Source: Dyadobacter sp. CY343 | GTDB lineage: Bacteria > Bacteroidota > Bacteroidia > Cytophagales > Spirosomataceae | NCBI RefSeq assembly: GCF_021390335.1 | Contig: NZ_JAJUXK010000006.1 | Location: 248,001 to 312,000, forward strand | DNA: 64,000 nucleotides | Direction of reading: 5' to 3' | Shown: positions 26,562-33,995 of the stretch, piece by piece | Layout of the letters: each line of letters begins with the position of its first letter | Numbering within the stretch: the stretch's first letter is position 1 | Translations under genes and position numbers: made by a program | Notes under the pieces: generated by a model | The model's database searches: none | Told to the model about the DNA's origin: nothing | Seen by the model: the letters and a program-made list of their open reading frames with translations, nothing else

Positions 26562-29003
26562 ATGAAGTTTGTAAAAGCATTCATTCCTCTGGCCACCGCC
26601 ATTGGACTTGTGTACCTTTTGGGAAAGCCGCTCGGCCCGGCTCCTGCGCTTGGTCCGTTTCTTAGTCCATTCTCAGGTTTTGGGCAAAACGGGGAGCGCC
26701 TTGCCGACCCGAAAAGCGAATTGATATTAAAGCTCGACAGCCTGCAAAGTGAGGTAACGATACGTTTCGACGATTCGGGCGTGCCTCATATTTTTGCCAA
26801 AAATGACTTCGACCTTTTTTACGCGCAGGGTTACATGACCGCAAAAGACCGGTTGTGGCAGATGGATTTGCAAACCCGCGCTGCGTCTGGAAGATTATCA
26901 GAAATACTTGGGCGGGTAACCCTCGAAATGGACCAGCAGAGCAGAAGGCTGGGAATGGGTTATGGCGCCGAGGCCAATTTCAAAATCGCGATGAGCGAGC
27001 CTCAGTCCCGGACCGCATTACTGGGCTACACAGCAGGAGTTAATGCCTATATTAACCAACTCGCCCCGAAAGACTACCCTATTGAATTCAAGCTGCTCGG
27101 CTACAAGCCCGAACCGTGGAAGCCGATCAATACCTTGTATATGCTCGAACAAATGACGCTCACGCTGGCTGGCCGGTCGAACGAAGTGGCTATGACGGAG
27201 CTTCTGAAAAAATATGGAAAGGGCGTAATTGATCAGATTTATCCAAATTATCCCCTATTACAGGAAAGTCCGGTTATTCCTTCGGGTACAAAGTGGAACT
27301 TCGAGCCGCTGGCCATCCCCAAAAAAACGGATACTTCCATGATTTTTCGGGCTAGCAATACATGGAGACGACCGCTGAGCGCATTGCCTGAGCGAGCACC
27401 AAAAACAGAGGGAATCGGAAGTAACAACTGGGCGGTGAGTGCTGAAAAGTCAATCACCGGCTACCCGATACTCGCCAACGACCCGCACCTTGAACTGACA
27501 TTACCGTCGATCTGGTACCAGGTACAGCTGCATTCCCCCGAAATGAATGTGTACGGCGTATCGCTGCCCGGGGTCCCCAGTGTGATTATTGGTTTTAATC
27601 AAAATGTAGCCTGGGGTGTGACCAATGTGGATGCAGATGTATTTGATCTCTATAAAGTAAAATTCAAGGATGCTTCCCGGTCTCATTACTGGCACGATAA
27701 CCAGTGGAAACCGACCAGGACCAGGAAAGAGGTGATTTATATCAAAGGTGAAAAACAGCCGGTGATTGAAGAAGTTATCTACACCCACCACGGGCCGGTT
27801 ACCGATTTCGATAACGCTGCTGAAAAAGTCCCAAACCTTGCATTGAAATGGATCGGGCACGAGCCGGGGAATAGTTTCATGGCTTTTTATCAGCTCAACA
27901 GGGCGAAAAATTATGATGATTACCGCGCTGCAATGGCGCGTTACGTTGGTCCCGCACAGAATTTTGTATTTGCCGATAACAGTAAAAATATTGCATTGAC
28001 CGTGAATGGAAAGTTTCCGGTCAAATATAAAGAGCAGGGAAAATTTGTACTCGACGGCACTTCCAGTTCAGAAGATTGGAAGGGCTGGATTCCCGCAGCG
28101 CAGAATCCATTTGTAAAAAATCCTGAACGCGGCTATGTCAGCAGTGCCAACCAATCGAGCACGGATCCGAATTATCCCTACTATATCAACTGGGTTTTTG
28201 CACCTTCCGAGCGCGGAATACGGATCAATGAAAGGTTAGCAGCGATGTCACAGGCAAATGCGGACAGTTTGCGGTCGCTTCAAAACGACAATTTCAGTGT
28301 TTTGGCAAGAACCATTTTACCAAAACTCCTCGATGTATTGGCTACGACTGCATTATCGCCGGGTGAAAAAGCTGCCAAGATTATCCTGACCAACTGGGAT
28401 TATCAAAATACACCCAACTCCGTAGCGGCAGCCATTTTTGAAGAATGGGTTCCGGTTTTAAGGAATATGATATGGAGTGATGAATTTGGCACAGATCTCC
28501 CAACCCGCGACCGGACACTTTACCTGATTTTGAAACAACCGAATGAAAAGTGGTTTGATAATATCAACACGCCGGAAAAGGAAACGATGAAGGATATCGT
28601 TTATAGCAGCTTCAAATCCACCCTGAAAACATTGACCGAACAACACGGCAATATGAGCCCCACGTGGCAATGGTCGAAAGTAAAAGGTGCGGAGATCAGG
28701 CATTTGAGCCGGAGTATAAAAGCATTCAACGCGCCGCCGATCACGACCGGCGGTGGCAGCGGGATCGTGAATGCGACTACCAAAAGGCACGGGCCGTCGT
28801 GGCGAATGGTGGTGGAACTTGGTCCTACGCCGCGCGCTTATGGTATCTATCCCGGCGGACAATCTGGGAACCCGGGCAGTCCGTACTATCTGAACCTTTT
28901 AAGCAAATGGGAAAAAGGAGAACTGAATGAGTTGCTTTTCCTGACTTCGCCCGATCAGCAAAATCCACGCTTGACTTCCCGAATCACATTACAAAAGAAA
29001 TAA
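26562..29003 (+). CDS. Penicillin acylase family (Ntn hydrolase) protein
   Basis: An 813-residue precursor with an N-terminal signal or anchor (KAFIPLATAIGLVYLLGKPLG). The Ntn-hydrolase nucleophile is expected at S287 in GIGSNNWAV, where autocatalytic cleavage would make alpha and beta chains; ANDPHLELTLPSIWYQ and the GFNQNVAWGVTN oxyanion region follow. The family hydrolyses amide bonds in beta-lactams and, in several bacteria, acyl-homoserine lactones. The natural substrate cannot be told. A small membrane-protein gene follows after 7 bp. Confidence 0.92.
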   Translation: MKFVKAFIPLATAIGLVYLLGKPLGPAPALGPFLSPFSGFGQNGERLADPKSELILKLDSLQSEVTIRFDDSGVPHIFAKNDFDLFYAQGYMTAKDRLWQMDLQTRAASGRLSEILGRVTLEMDQQSRRLGMGYGAEANFKIAMSEPQSRTALLGYTAGVNAYINQLAPKDYPIEFKLLGYKPEPWKPINTLYMLEQMTLTLAGRSNEVAMTELLKKYGKGVIDQIYPNYPLLQESPVIPSGTKWNFEPLAIPKKTDTSMIFRASNTWRRPLSALPERAPKTEGIGSNNWAVSAEKSITGYPILANDPHLELTLPSIWYQVQLHSPEMNVYGVSLPGVPSVIIGFNQNVAWGVTNVDADVFDLYKVKFKDASRSHYWHDNQWKPTRTRKEVIYIKGEKQPVIEEVIYTHHGPVTDFDNAAEKVPNLALKWIGHEPGNSFMAFYQLNRAKNYDDYRAAMARYVGPAQNFVFADNSKNIALTVNGKFPVKYKEQGKFVLDGTSSSEDWKGWIPAAQNPFVKNPERGYVSSANQSSTDPNYPYYINWVFAPSERGIRINERLAAMSQANADSLRSLQNDNFSVLARTILPKLLDVLATTALSPGEKAAKIILTNWDYQNTPNSVAAAIFEEWVPVLRNMIWSDEFGTDLPTRDRTLYLILKQPNEKWFDNINTPEKETMKDIVYSSFKSTLKTLTEQHGNMSPTWQWSKVKGAEIRHLSRSIKAFNAPPITTGGGSGIVNATTKRHGPSWRMVVELGPTPRAYGIYPGGQSGNPGSPYYLNLLSKWEKGELNELLFLTSPDQQNPRLTSRITLQKK

Positions 29004-29010
29004 GGCGATT

Positions 29011-29358
29011 ATGAACTTCATTATCATTTTGCTGGTCACTGCGTTATTGCAAATTTTTTCTCCCTGGTGGGTGATCGCGATTGTGCCTTTTGCAATCCAT
29101 TTATGGCGGCCCACTGCTGCATTCAATTCTTTCTGGATCAGCTTCCTCGCTGTCGGTGCACTTTGGCTTGGCTACGGTTACTATTTGCATCTGGTTTCAA
29201 ATGGCGCTATTTCGGACCGTATTGCGCAGATATTCTTTCTTCCCAACGGACTGCTGCTGCTATTGTTAAGTGCACTGATCGGGGGGCTGGTGGCAGGTTT
29301 TGCAGGACTTTCGGGATTTTTGGTCAGAGATATTTTCAGTCGGGAACCGGGTAGCTGA
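29011..29358 (+). CDS. Small multi-pass membrane protein of unknown function
   Basis: A 115-residue protein with three to four hydrophobic segments (about residues 3-30, 38-62 and 72-105) and no recognised motif. The start ATG lies 7 bp after the acylase stop, which supports one transcript. It could be an uncharacterised membrane partner, but I do not recognise the family. Confidence 0.7.
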   Translation: MNFIIILLVTALLQIFSPWWVIAIVPFAIHLWRPTAAFNSFWISFLAVGALWLGYGYYLHLVSNGAISDRIAQIFFLPNGLLLLLLSALIGGLVAGFAGLSGFLVRDIFSREPGS

Positions 29359-29397
29359 TCCTGAAAAAACGATGGTTTTAAGGTCAGGTTTTATTCA

Positions 29398-29426
29398 TTG
29401 TACTTAAACACAAATCCTTATCTTTG
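29398..29426 (+). promoter_or_regulatory. Bacteroidota promoter for the OmpH/Skp-like gene
   Basis: TTG (29398-29400) and TATCTTTG (29419-29426) are separated by 18 bp. The start codon follows 33 bp after the -7 element. This is one of the clearest promoters in the window. Confidence 0.7.
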
Positions 29427-29458
29427 CGGCTCGTTCAAAAAATATAAACTTTAAAAAC

Positions 29459-30082
29459 GTGAACAATAATACTTCGTTAATCTGGAACATAGTGCTTTCG
29501 TTGGCCGTAGCAGTACTTTTTTTCCTTCACTTCTCAGGTAAGCCGTCAGCCGATTCAGGTTCAGTTGCAGATGGTAATGTAGTAGCAGGCCGTAAAACAG
29601 TTTATGTTCAGATAGACTCACTTCTGAAAAATTACGAGTTCTTCAAGGATACCAGAAAAGAACTTGAGAACAAGAATTTTCAACTGGAAAACGAATTGAA
29701 TACCAAAGGACGTTCATTGCAAAATGAAGTCGCTTTCTTTCAGCAAAAGGCGCAGACTATGACGCCTGAGCAAGCGAGATCCACAGAAGCGCAGTTGATG
29801 AAAAAGCAGCAGGATCTGATGGCATACCGCGATCAGTCGGCGCAGGCACTTGGCCAGGAAGAGGCTAAGAAAAATGAGGAGCTTTACAAAAACATCCGTG
29901 CATATATCGACAAATACAACAAAGAAAATGGATTTGAATTCGTGCTTGGCTATTCTTTGGGCGGTGGTATCCTTTTCGCTAATCCTTCTCTGGACGTAAC
30001 GCAAAAGATCCTTGACGGATTGAATAAGGAATACAAATCAGACGGTAAGCCAGCAGCAGCTGACTCTACCAAGAAGAAATAA
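29459..30082 (+). CDS. OmpH/Skp-family periplasmic chaperone-like protein
   Basis: A 207-residue protein starting at GTG 29459, with a membrane segment or signal (LIWNIVLSLAVAVLFFLHF). The central region (about residues 45-140) is a long charged coiled coil, and KTVYVQIDSLLKNYEFFK at its start is the typical OmpH/Skp strand. The C-terminal FVLGYSLGGGILFANPSLDVTQKILDGLN closes the body domain. Skp-like proteins guard unfolded outer-membrane proteins in the periplasm. The gene is monocistronic between its own promoter and a strong terminator. Confidence 0.9.
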   Translation: MNNNTSLIWNIVLSLAVAVLFFLHFSGKPSADSGSVADGNVVAGRKTVYVQIDSLLKNYEFFKDTRKELENKNFQLENELNTKGRSLQNEVAFFQQKAQTMTPEQARSTEAQLMKKQQDLMAYRDQSAQALGQEEAKKNEELYKNIRAYIDKYNKENGFEFVLGYSLGGGILFANPSLDVTQKILDGLNKEYKSDGKPAAADSTKKK

Positions 30083-30102
30083 CTGGTAATTTTTAAGACA
30101 AT

Positions 30103-30140
30103 AAAAAAGCTGGCGGTTCAATTGAACCGCCAGCTTTTTT
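30103..30140. terminator. Bidirectional terminator between OmpH-like gene and sdhB
   Basis: A perfectly self-complementary 38-bp sequence flanked by A6 and T6. It can stop transcription from both convergent genes. Confidence 0.9.
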
Positions 30141-30159
30141 ATTGGTATTTACTCTAAAA

Positions 30160-30912
30160 CTAGACTGCGGAAGATGAGAACTTCGCGCCGATATATTCTC
30201 TATTCATACGCGCTATATTCTCCATACTGATCTCTTTCGGACACTCAGCCGAGCAAGCTCCTGTATTCGTACATGCTCCGAATCCTTCTGCATCCATCTG
30301 TGCCACCATTTTCTCAGCACGAATGCTACGTTCAGCCTGGCCTTGCGGTAGCAATGCAAGCTGTGATATTTTAGCAGAAACAAACAACATCGCAGAAGCA
30401 TTCTTGCAAGCAGCTACGCAAGCTCCGCATCCAATACAGGCCGCCGCAGAAAATGCATCATCAGCTGCCTCTTTTGGAACCGGCAAGCTATTGGCATCCT
30501 GCGCATTACCCGTATTTACCGATACAAAACCTCCCGCGGAAATTACGCGATCGAATGCGTCACGGTCAACAACAAGATCCTTAATTACCGGAAAAGCCTG
30601 TGCTCTCCATGGCTCCACAACGATGGTATCCCCATCATTAAAGGAACGCATGTGCAGCTGGCAAACAGTGACCCCTCTCAGCGGACCGTGAGGCCTGCCG
30701 TTAATGTACATAGAGCAAGATCCGCAAATCCCTTCCCTGCAGTCATGGTCAAATGCAACCGGTTCTTTTCCTTCTTCAATGAGTTGTTCATTCAACACAT
30801 CAAACATTTCAAGGAATGACATATCAGGGGAAACGCTATCCAGCTTGTAGTTTTCAAAACCACCCGCTGTCTCTTTATTACTTTGCCTCCAAACTTTCAG
30901 AGACAAGCTCAT
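30160..30912 (-). CDS. sdhB: Succinate dehydrogenase / fumarate reductase iron-sulfur subunit
   Basis: A 250-residue protein; the start at 30912 (MSLSLKVWRQ) has GGAAGG just upstream, better than the ATG four codons earlier. It carries the 2Fe-2S motif CREGICGSC, the 4Fe-4S motif CIGCGACVAAC and the third cluster set CTNTGACSAECP. It passes electrons from the flavoprotein to the membrane quinone site in the TCA cycle and respiratory chain. Gene order sdhC-sdhA-sdhB is the common Bacteroidota arrangement. A bidirectional terminator ends the operon. Confidence 0.96.
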   Translation of the reverse strand: MSLSLKVWRQSNKETAGGFENYKLDSVSPDMSFLEMFDVLNEQLIEEGKEPVAFDHDCREGICGSCSMYINGRPHGPLRGVTVCQLHMRSFNDGDTIVVEPWRAQAFPVIKDLVVDRDAFDRVISAGGFVSVNTGNAQDANSLPVPKEAADDAFSAAACIGCGACVAACKNASAMLFVSAKISQLALLPQGQAERSIRAEKMVAQMDAEGFGACTNTGACSAECPKEISMENIARMNREYIGAKFSSSAV

Positions 30913-30985
30913 ATTTCCTTCCATATCTTTCTGTATTCTTTACGCTGTGAAAATTGTACACCCGGACAGGATCCGGCCTTATTAA

Positions 30986-32974
30986 TTATTTATAACTCCT
31001 CTGGGCAATCTTAATGTTCTCGTAGATCAGCTCCTCCTTATGCAATTCCCATTCCTCAGGTCCTTTATGCTCCCAGGCCGACACAAACATGAAGTTTTCA
31101 TCGTCCCGCATTGCCTCCCCTTCCTCGGTCTGGTATTCTTCCCGGAAGTGACCGCCACACGATTCATTTCTCGTCAGGGCATCAATACACATTAATTCTC
31201 CCAACTCGATAAAGTCGGCCACGCGGTTTGCCTTATCCAGCTCAGGATTGAAGTAGGTCGCTGTTCCCATTACCTTTACATCACTCCAGAACTCCTCTCT
31301 CAGCTGGCGTATTTCAATGATCGCCTCTTTCAAACCCTGCTCATTACGCGCCATTCCACACTTATCCCACATGATTTTACCCAGGCGGCGGTGGAATATT
31401 TCAGGAGATGTTTTACCCTGAATTTTCAGTAGTTTTTCAATACGCTCGCGAACTTCCTGTTCTGTTTTAACAAAAACTTCGTGCTCAGTAGATATTTTCC
31501 CGGTCCTGATCTCATTTGAAAGGTAAGATCCGATAGTATAAGGAATTACGAAATAACCGTCGGCCAAACCCTGCATCAGCGCCGAAGCTCCCAGACGGTT
31601 TGCACCGTGATCCGAGAAATTCGCTTCACCCAATGCATACAGTCCGGGTACAGTGGTCATTAAGTTATAATCTACCCAAAGTCCGCCCATTGTGTAGTGA
31701 ACAGCCGGGTAAATACGCATTGGAACCTGGTATGGATCTTCACCTGTGATCTGTTTGTACATATCGAACAGGTTACCATACTTCTCTTTCACAACCGCTT
31801 TTCCCCATGCAATAATATCCGAATCGGAGGCATTATGAATATTATTTTTATTAGCTTCCGCTCTGCCATAACGTTCTACCGCAGCAGCAAAGTCAAGGAA
31901 AACAGCCAGTTTTGAACTACCTACTCCATAACCTGCATCGCAACGTTCCTTAGCAGCACGCGAAGCGATATCACGCGGTACCAGGTTACCGAATGCAGGG
32001 TAACGTCTTTCCAGGTAGTAATCACGTTCTTCCTCAGGAATCTCGTTACCGGGACGTGTATCGTTTTTGGCTTTAGGCACCCAGATCCTACCATCATTAC
32101 GAAGTGATTCGGACATCAGCGTAAGCTTCGATTGATGCTCTCCTGATACCGGAATACAAGTAGGGTGAATTTGTGTAAAACATGGATTTCCGAAGAATGC
32201 GCCACGTTTATGTGCTTTCCAGGCTGCGGTCACATTGCTACCCATTGCATTCGTCGACAGGTAGAAAACGTTACCATAACCGCCCGAGCAAAGCAATACC
32301 GCGTGTGCAGCATGTCTTTCCAGCTCCCCGGTGATCAGGTTTCTGGCGATGATACCACGGCATTTACCGTCGATATTCACGATATCCAGCATTTCGTGGC
32401 GGTTGTACATTTTAACAGTACCCATACCAACCTGACGCTGCAAACCTGAATATGCGCCTAAAAGCAACTGCTGGCCAGTTTGACCGGCGGCATAAAATGT
32501 TCTCTGTACCTGTGTTCCACCGAAAGAACGGTTGGAAAGTAAGCCGCCATATTCGCGTGCAAAGGGCACCCCGGCAGCTACGCATTGGTCGATAATGCTA
32601 CCTGATACTTCTGCCAAACGGTGCACATTACCTTCTCTGGAGCGATAGTCACCTCCTTTGATCGTATCATAAAAAAGACGGTAAATCGAGTCACCGTCAT
32701 TCTGATAGTTTTTTGCTGCATTGATCCCTCCTTGCGCAGCAATCGAGTGCGCGCGGCGGGGGGAATCCTGAAAACAAAAGGCTTTTACCGCATATCCCAG
32801 CTCCGCCAGCGTGGCAGCGGCAGATGCCCCGGCCAATCCGGTTCCTATTACTATAATTTCAAGATTACGTTTATTCGCAGGATTTACCAGAGGTACGGAA
32901 GAACGGTATTTACTCCATTTAGTTTCCAGTGGTCCCTGAGGTACTTTGGCATCCAGACGAGAAGAAGTCGCCAT
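30986..32974 (-). CDS. sdhA: Succinate dehydrogenase / fumarate reductase flavoprotein subunit
   Basis: A 662-residue subunit starting at ATG 32974 (MATSSRLDAKVP); an upstream in-frame start would add 17 residues of poor character. The FAD-binding GTGLAGASAAATLAELGY, the AHSIAAQGGINAA segment around the covalent FAD histidine and the active-site region PRDIASRA and HGANRLGASAL are present. It oxidises succinate to fumarate. Length fits the Bacteroidota/epsilonproteobacterial-type enzymes. It follows sdhC by 66 bp and precedes sdhB by 73 bp. Confidence 0.96.
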   Translation of the reverse strand: MATSSRLDAKVPQGPLETKWSKYRSSVPLVNPANKRNLEIIVIGTGLAGASAAATLAELGYAVKAFCFQDSPRRAHSIAAQGGINAAKNYQNDGDSIYRLFYDTIKGGDYRSREGNVHRLAEVSGSIIDQCVAAGVPFAREYGGLLSNRSFGGTQVQRTFYAAGQTGQQLLLGAYSGLQRQVGMGTVKMYNRHEMLDIVNIDGKCRGIIARNLITGELERHAAHAVLLCSGGYGNVFYLSTNAMGSNVTAAWKAHKRGAFFGNPCFTQIHPTCIPVSGEHQSKLTLMSESLRNDGRIWVPKAKNDTRPGNEIPEEERDYYLERRYPAFGNLVPRDIASRAAKERCDAGYGVGSSKLAVFLDFAAAVERYGRAEANKNNIHNASDSDIIAWGKAVVKEKYGNLFDMYKQITGEDPYQVPMRIYPAVHYTMGGLWVDYNLMTTVPGLYALGEANFSDHGANRLGASALMQGLADGYFVIPYTIGSYLSNEIRTGKISTEHEVFVKTEQEVRERIEKLLKIQGKTSPEIFHRRLGKIMWDKCGMARNEQGLKEAIIEIRQLREEFWSDVKVMGTATYFNPELDKANRVADFIELGELMCIDALTRNESCGGHFREEYQTEEGEAMRDDENFMFVSAWEHKGPEEWELHKEELIYENIKIAQRSYK

Positions 32975-33040
32975 ATTATTTTTATTTAATCGAAATTTTG
33001 AAAAAGAAAAAAGAATCACCGGCATCAGCCGGCACTCGTT

Positions 33041-33712
33041 TTATTTAACCCACCCGAGATACATGGAAATTGGCATCAACGCAAAAAGTAGCGGAATAAC
33101 GATTGAAAATGCTGTTCCTACAAACGAAATGATACCGTTGTATTTCACGTGGTTCCAGCCCAGTGACTGAAATGCGCTTTTGAAACCGTGCAGCAAATGC
33201 CAGAACAATGAGATACATCCGCCGACATAGATCAGCACCACCCAGATATTCTGGAAAATGTCCAGCATCATCTGATACAAATTGAGCTCCTCCCCGGTCG
33301 CAAACTGATTGGAACGGTTAGGAATCCAGAAATGTGCCGTGTGAATGACCAAAAAGATCAGCAGCAACGTACCCAGCAACCCCATACTTCTCGAATACCA
33401 GGTGCTGTTCGCAGAACGGTTGTTGACTGCGTAACCGATCGGTCGCGCCTCCCTGTTATTTTTCCAAAGAATAAGACCGTCGGCAATGTGAATCAGGAAG
33501 CCGGCTACCAACACGATTTCGAGCGTGCGGATGATCGGGTTTGTTCCCATAAAGTGACCCCAATGAGTAAAAGTCTCGCCCCCGTCATTGTAAAAGATCA
33601 TCGCATTAATGGTCGCATGAATGACCAGAAAGCTAATTAAAAAAAGTCCGGTAAGAGCCATCAGAAGCTTTTTGCCGATAGAGCTCGTTAACGTTTGTGA
33701 AAACCACGACAT
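33041..33712 (-). CDS. sdhC: Succinate dehydrogenase cytochrome b subunit
   Basis: A 223-residue membrane subunit from ATG 33712 (MSWFSQTLTSSIGKK); a GTG three codons earlier is also in frame. Five hydrophobic helices are evident, with the haem-ligand-type histidines in VIHATINAM, GFLIHIADG, VIHTAHFW and LFWHLLHGFKSAF. This matches the single-subunit, five-helix diheme cytochrome b of Bacteroidota succinate:quinone oxidoreductase, so no separate sdhD is needed. It is the first gene of the operon. Confidence 0.94.
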   Translation of the reverse strand: MSWFSQTLTSSIGKKLLMALTGLFLISFLVIHATINAMIFYNDGGETFTHWGHFMGTNPIIRTLEIVLVAGFLIHIADGLILWKNNREARPIGYAVNNRSANSTWYSRSMGLLGTLLLIFLVIHTAHFWIPNRSNQFATGEELNLYQMMLDIFQNIWVVLIYVGGCISLFWHLLHGFKSAFQSLGWNHVKYNGIISFVGTAFSIVIPLLFALMPISMYLGWVK

Positions 33713-33764
33713 ATGAAACACAAATGGTTTTAGTGCAAAAAAATGAGGTATATTTAGAACCTTT

Positions 33765-33795
33765 CAAAGGTATATCACAAACCGTACCCAGGCAA
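33765..33795 (-). promoter_or_regulatory. Bacteroidota promoter for sdhCAB
   Basis: On the minus strand a TTG (33795-33793) and TACCTTTG (33772-33765) are separated by 20 bp, some 52 bp before the sdhC ATG. The remaining gap of about 200 bp up to the CHU_C gene at 33996 is AT-rich and holds no gene that I can see. Confidence 0.6.
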
Positions 33796-33995
33796 TAAAA
33801 CGGGTTCATTTTTGCGTAGCAGGCTATTATTTATAATCATTATTGAGAAATTTTGAGTTGTATAAATCCGGTGCTGATCAGTGTATTTACCATGGGTTTA
33901 AACACATAAAAAACCGCGTTTGTTTCCTTTATTTACACACATTTTGAGTCAAATATTTCGTTGAGACTTATGATCAGGCAAAATTCCCAATCTCT

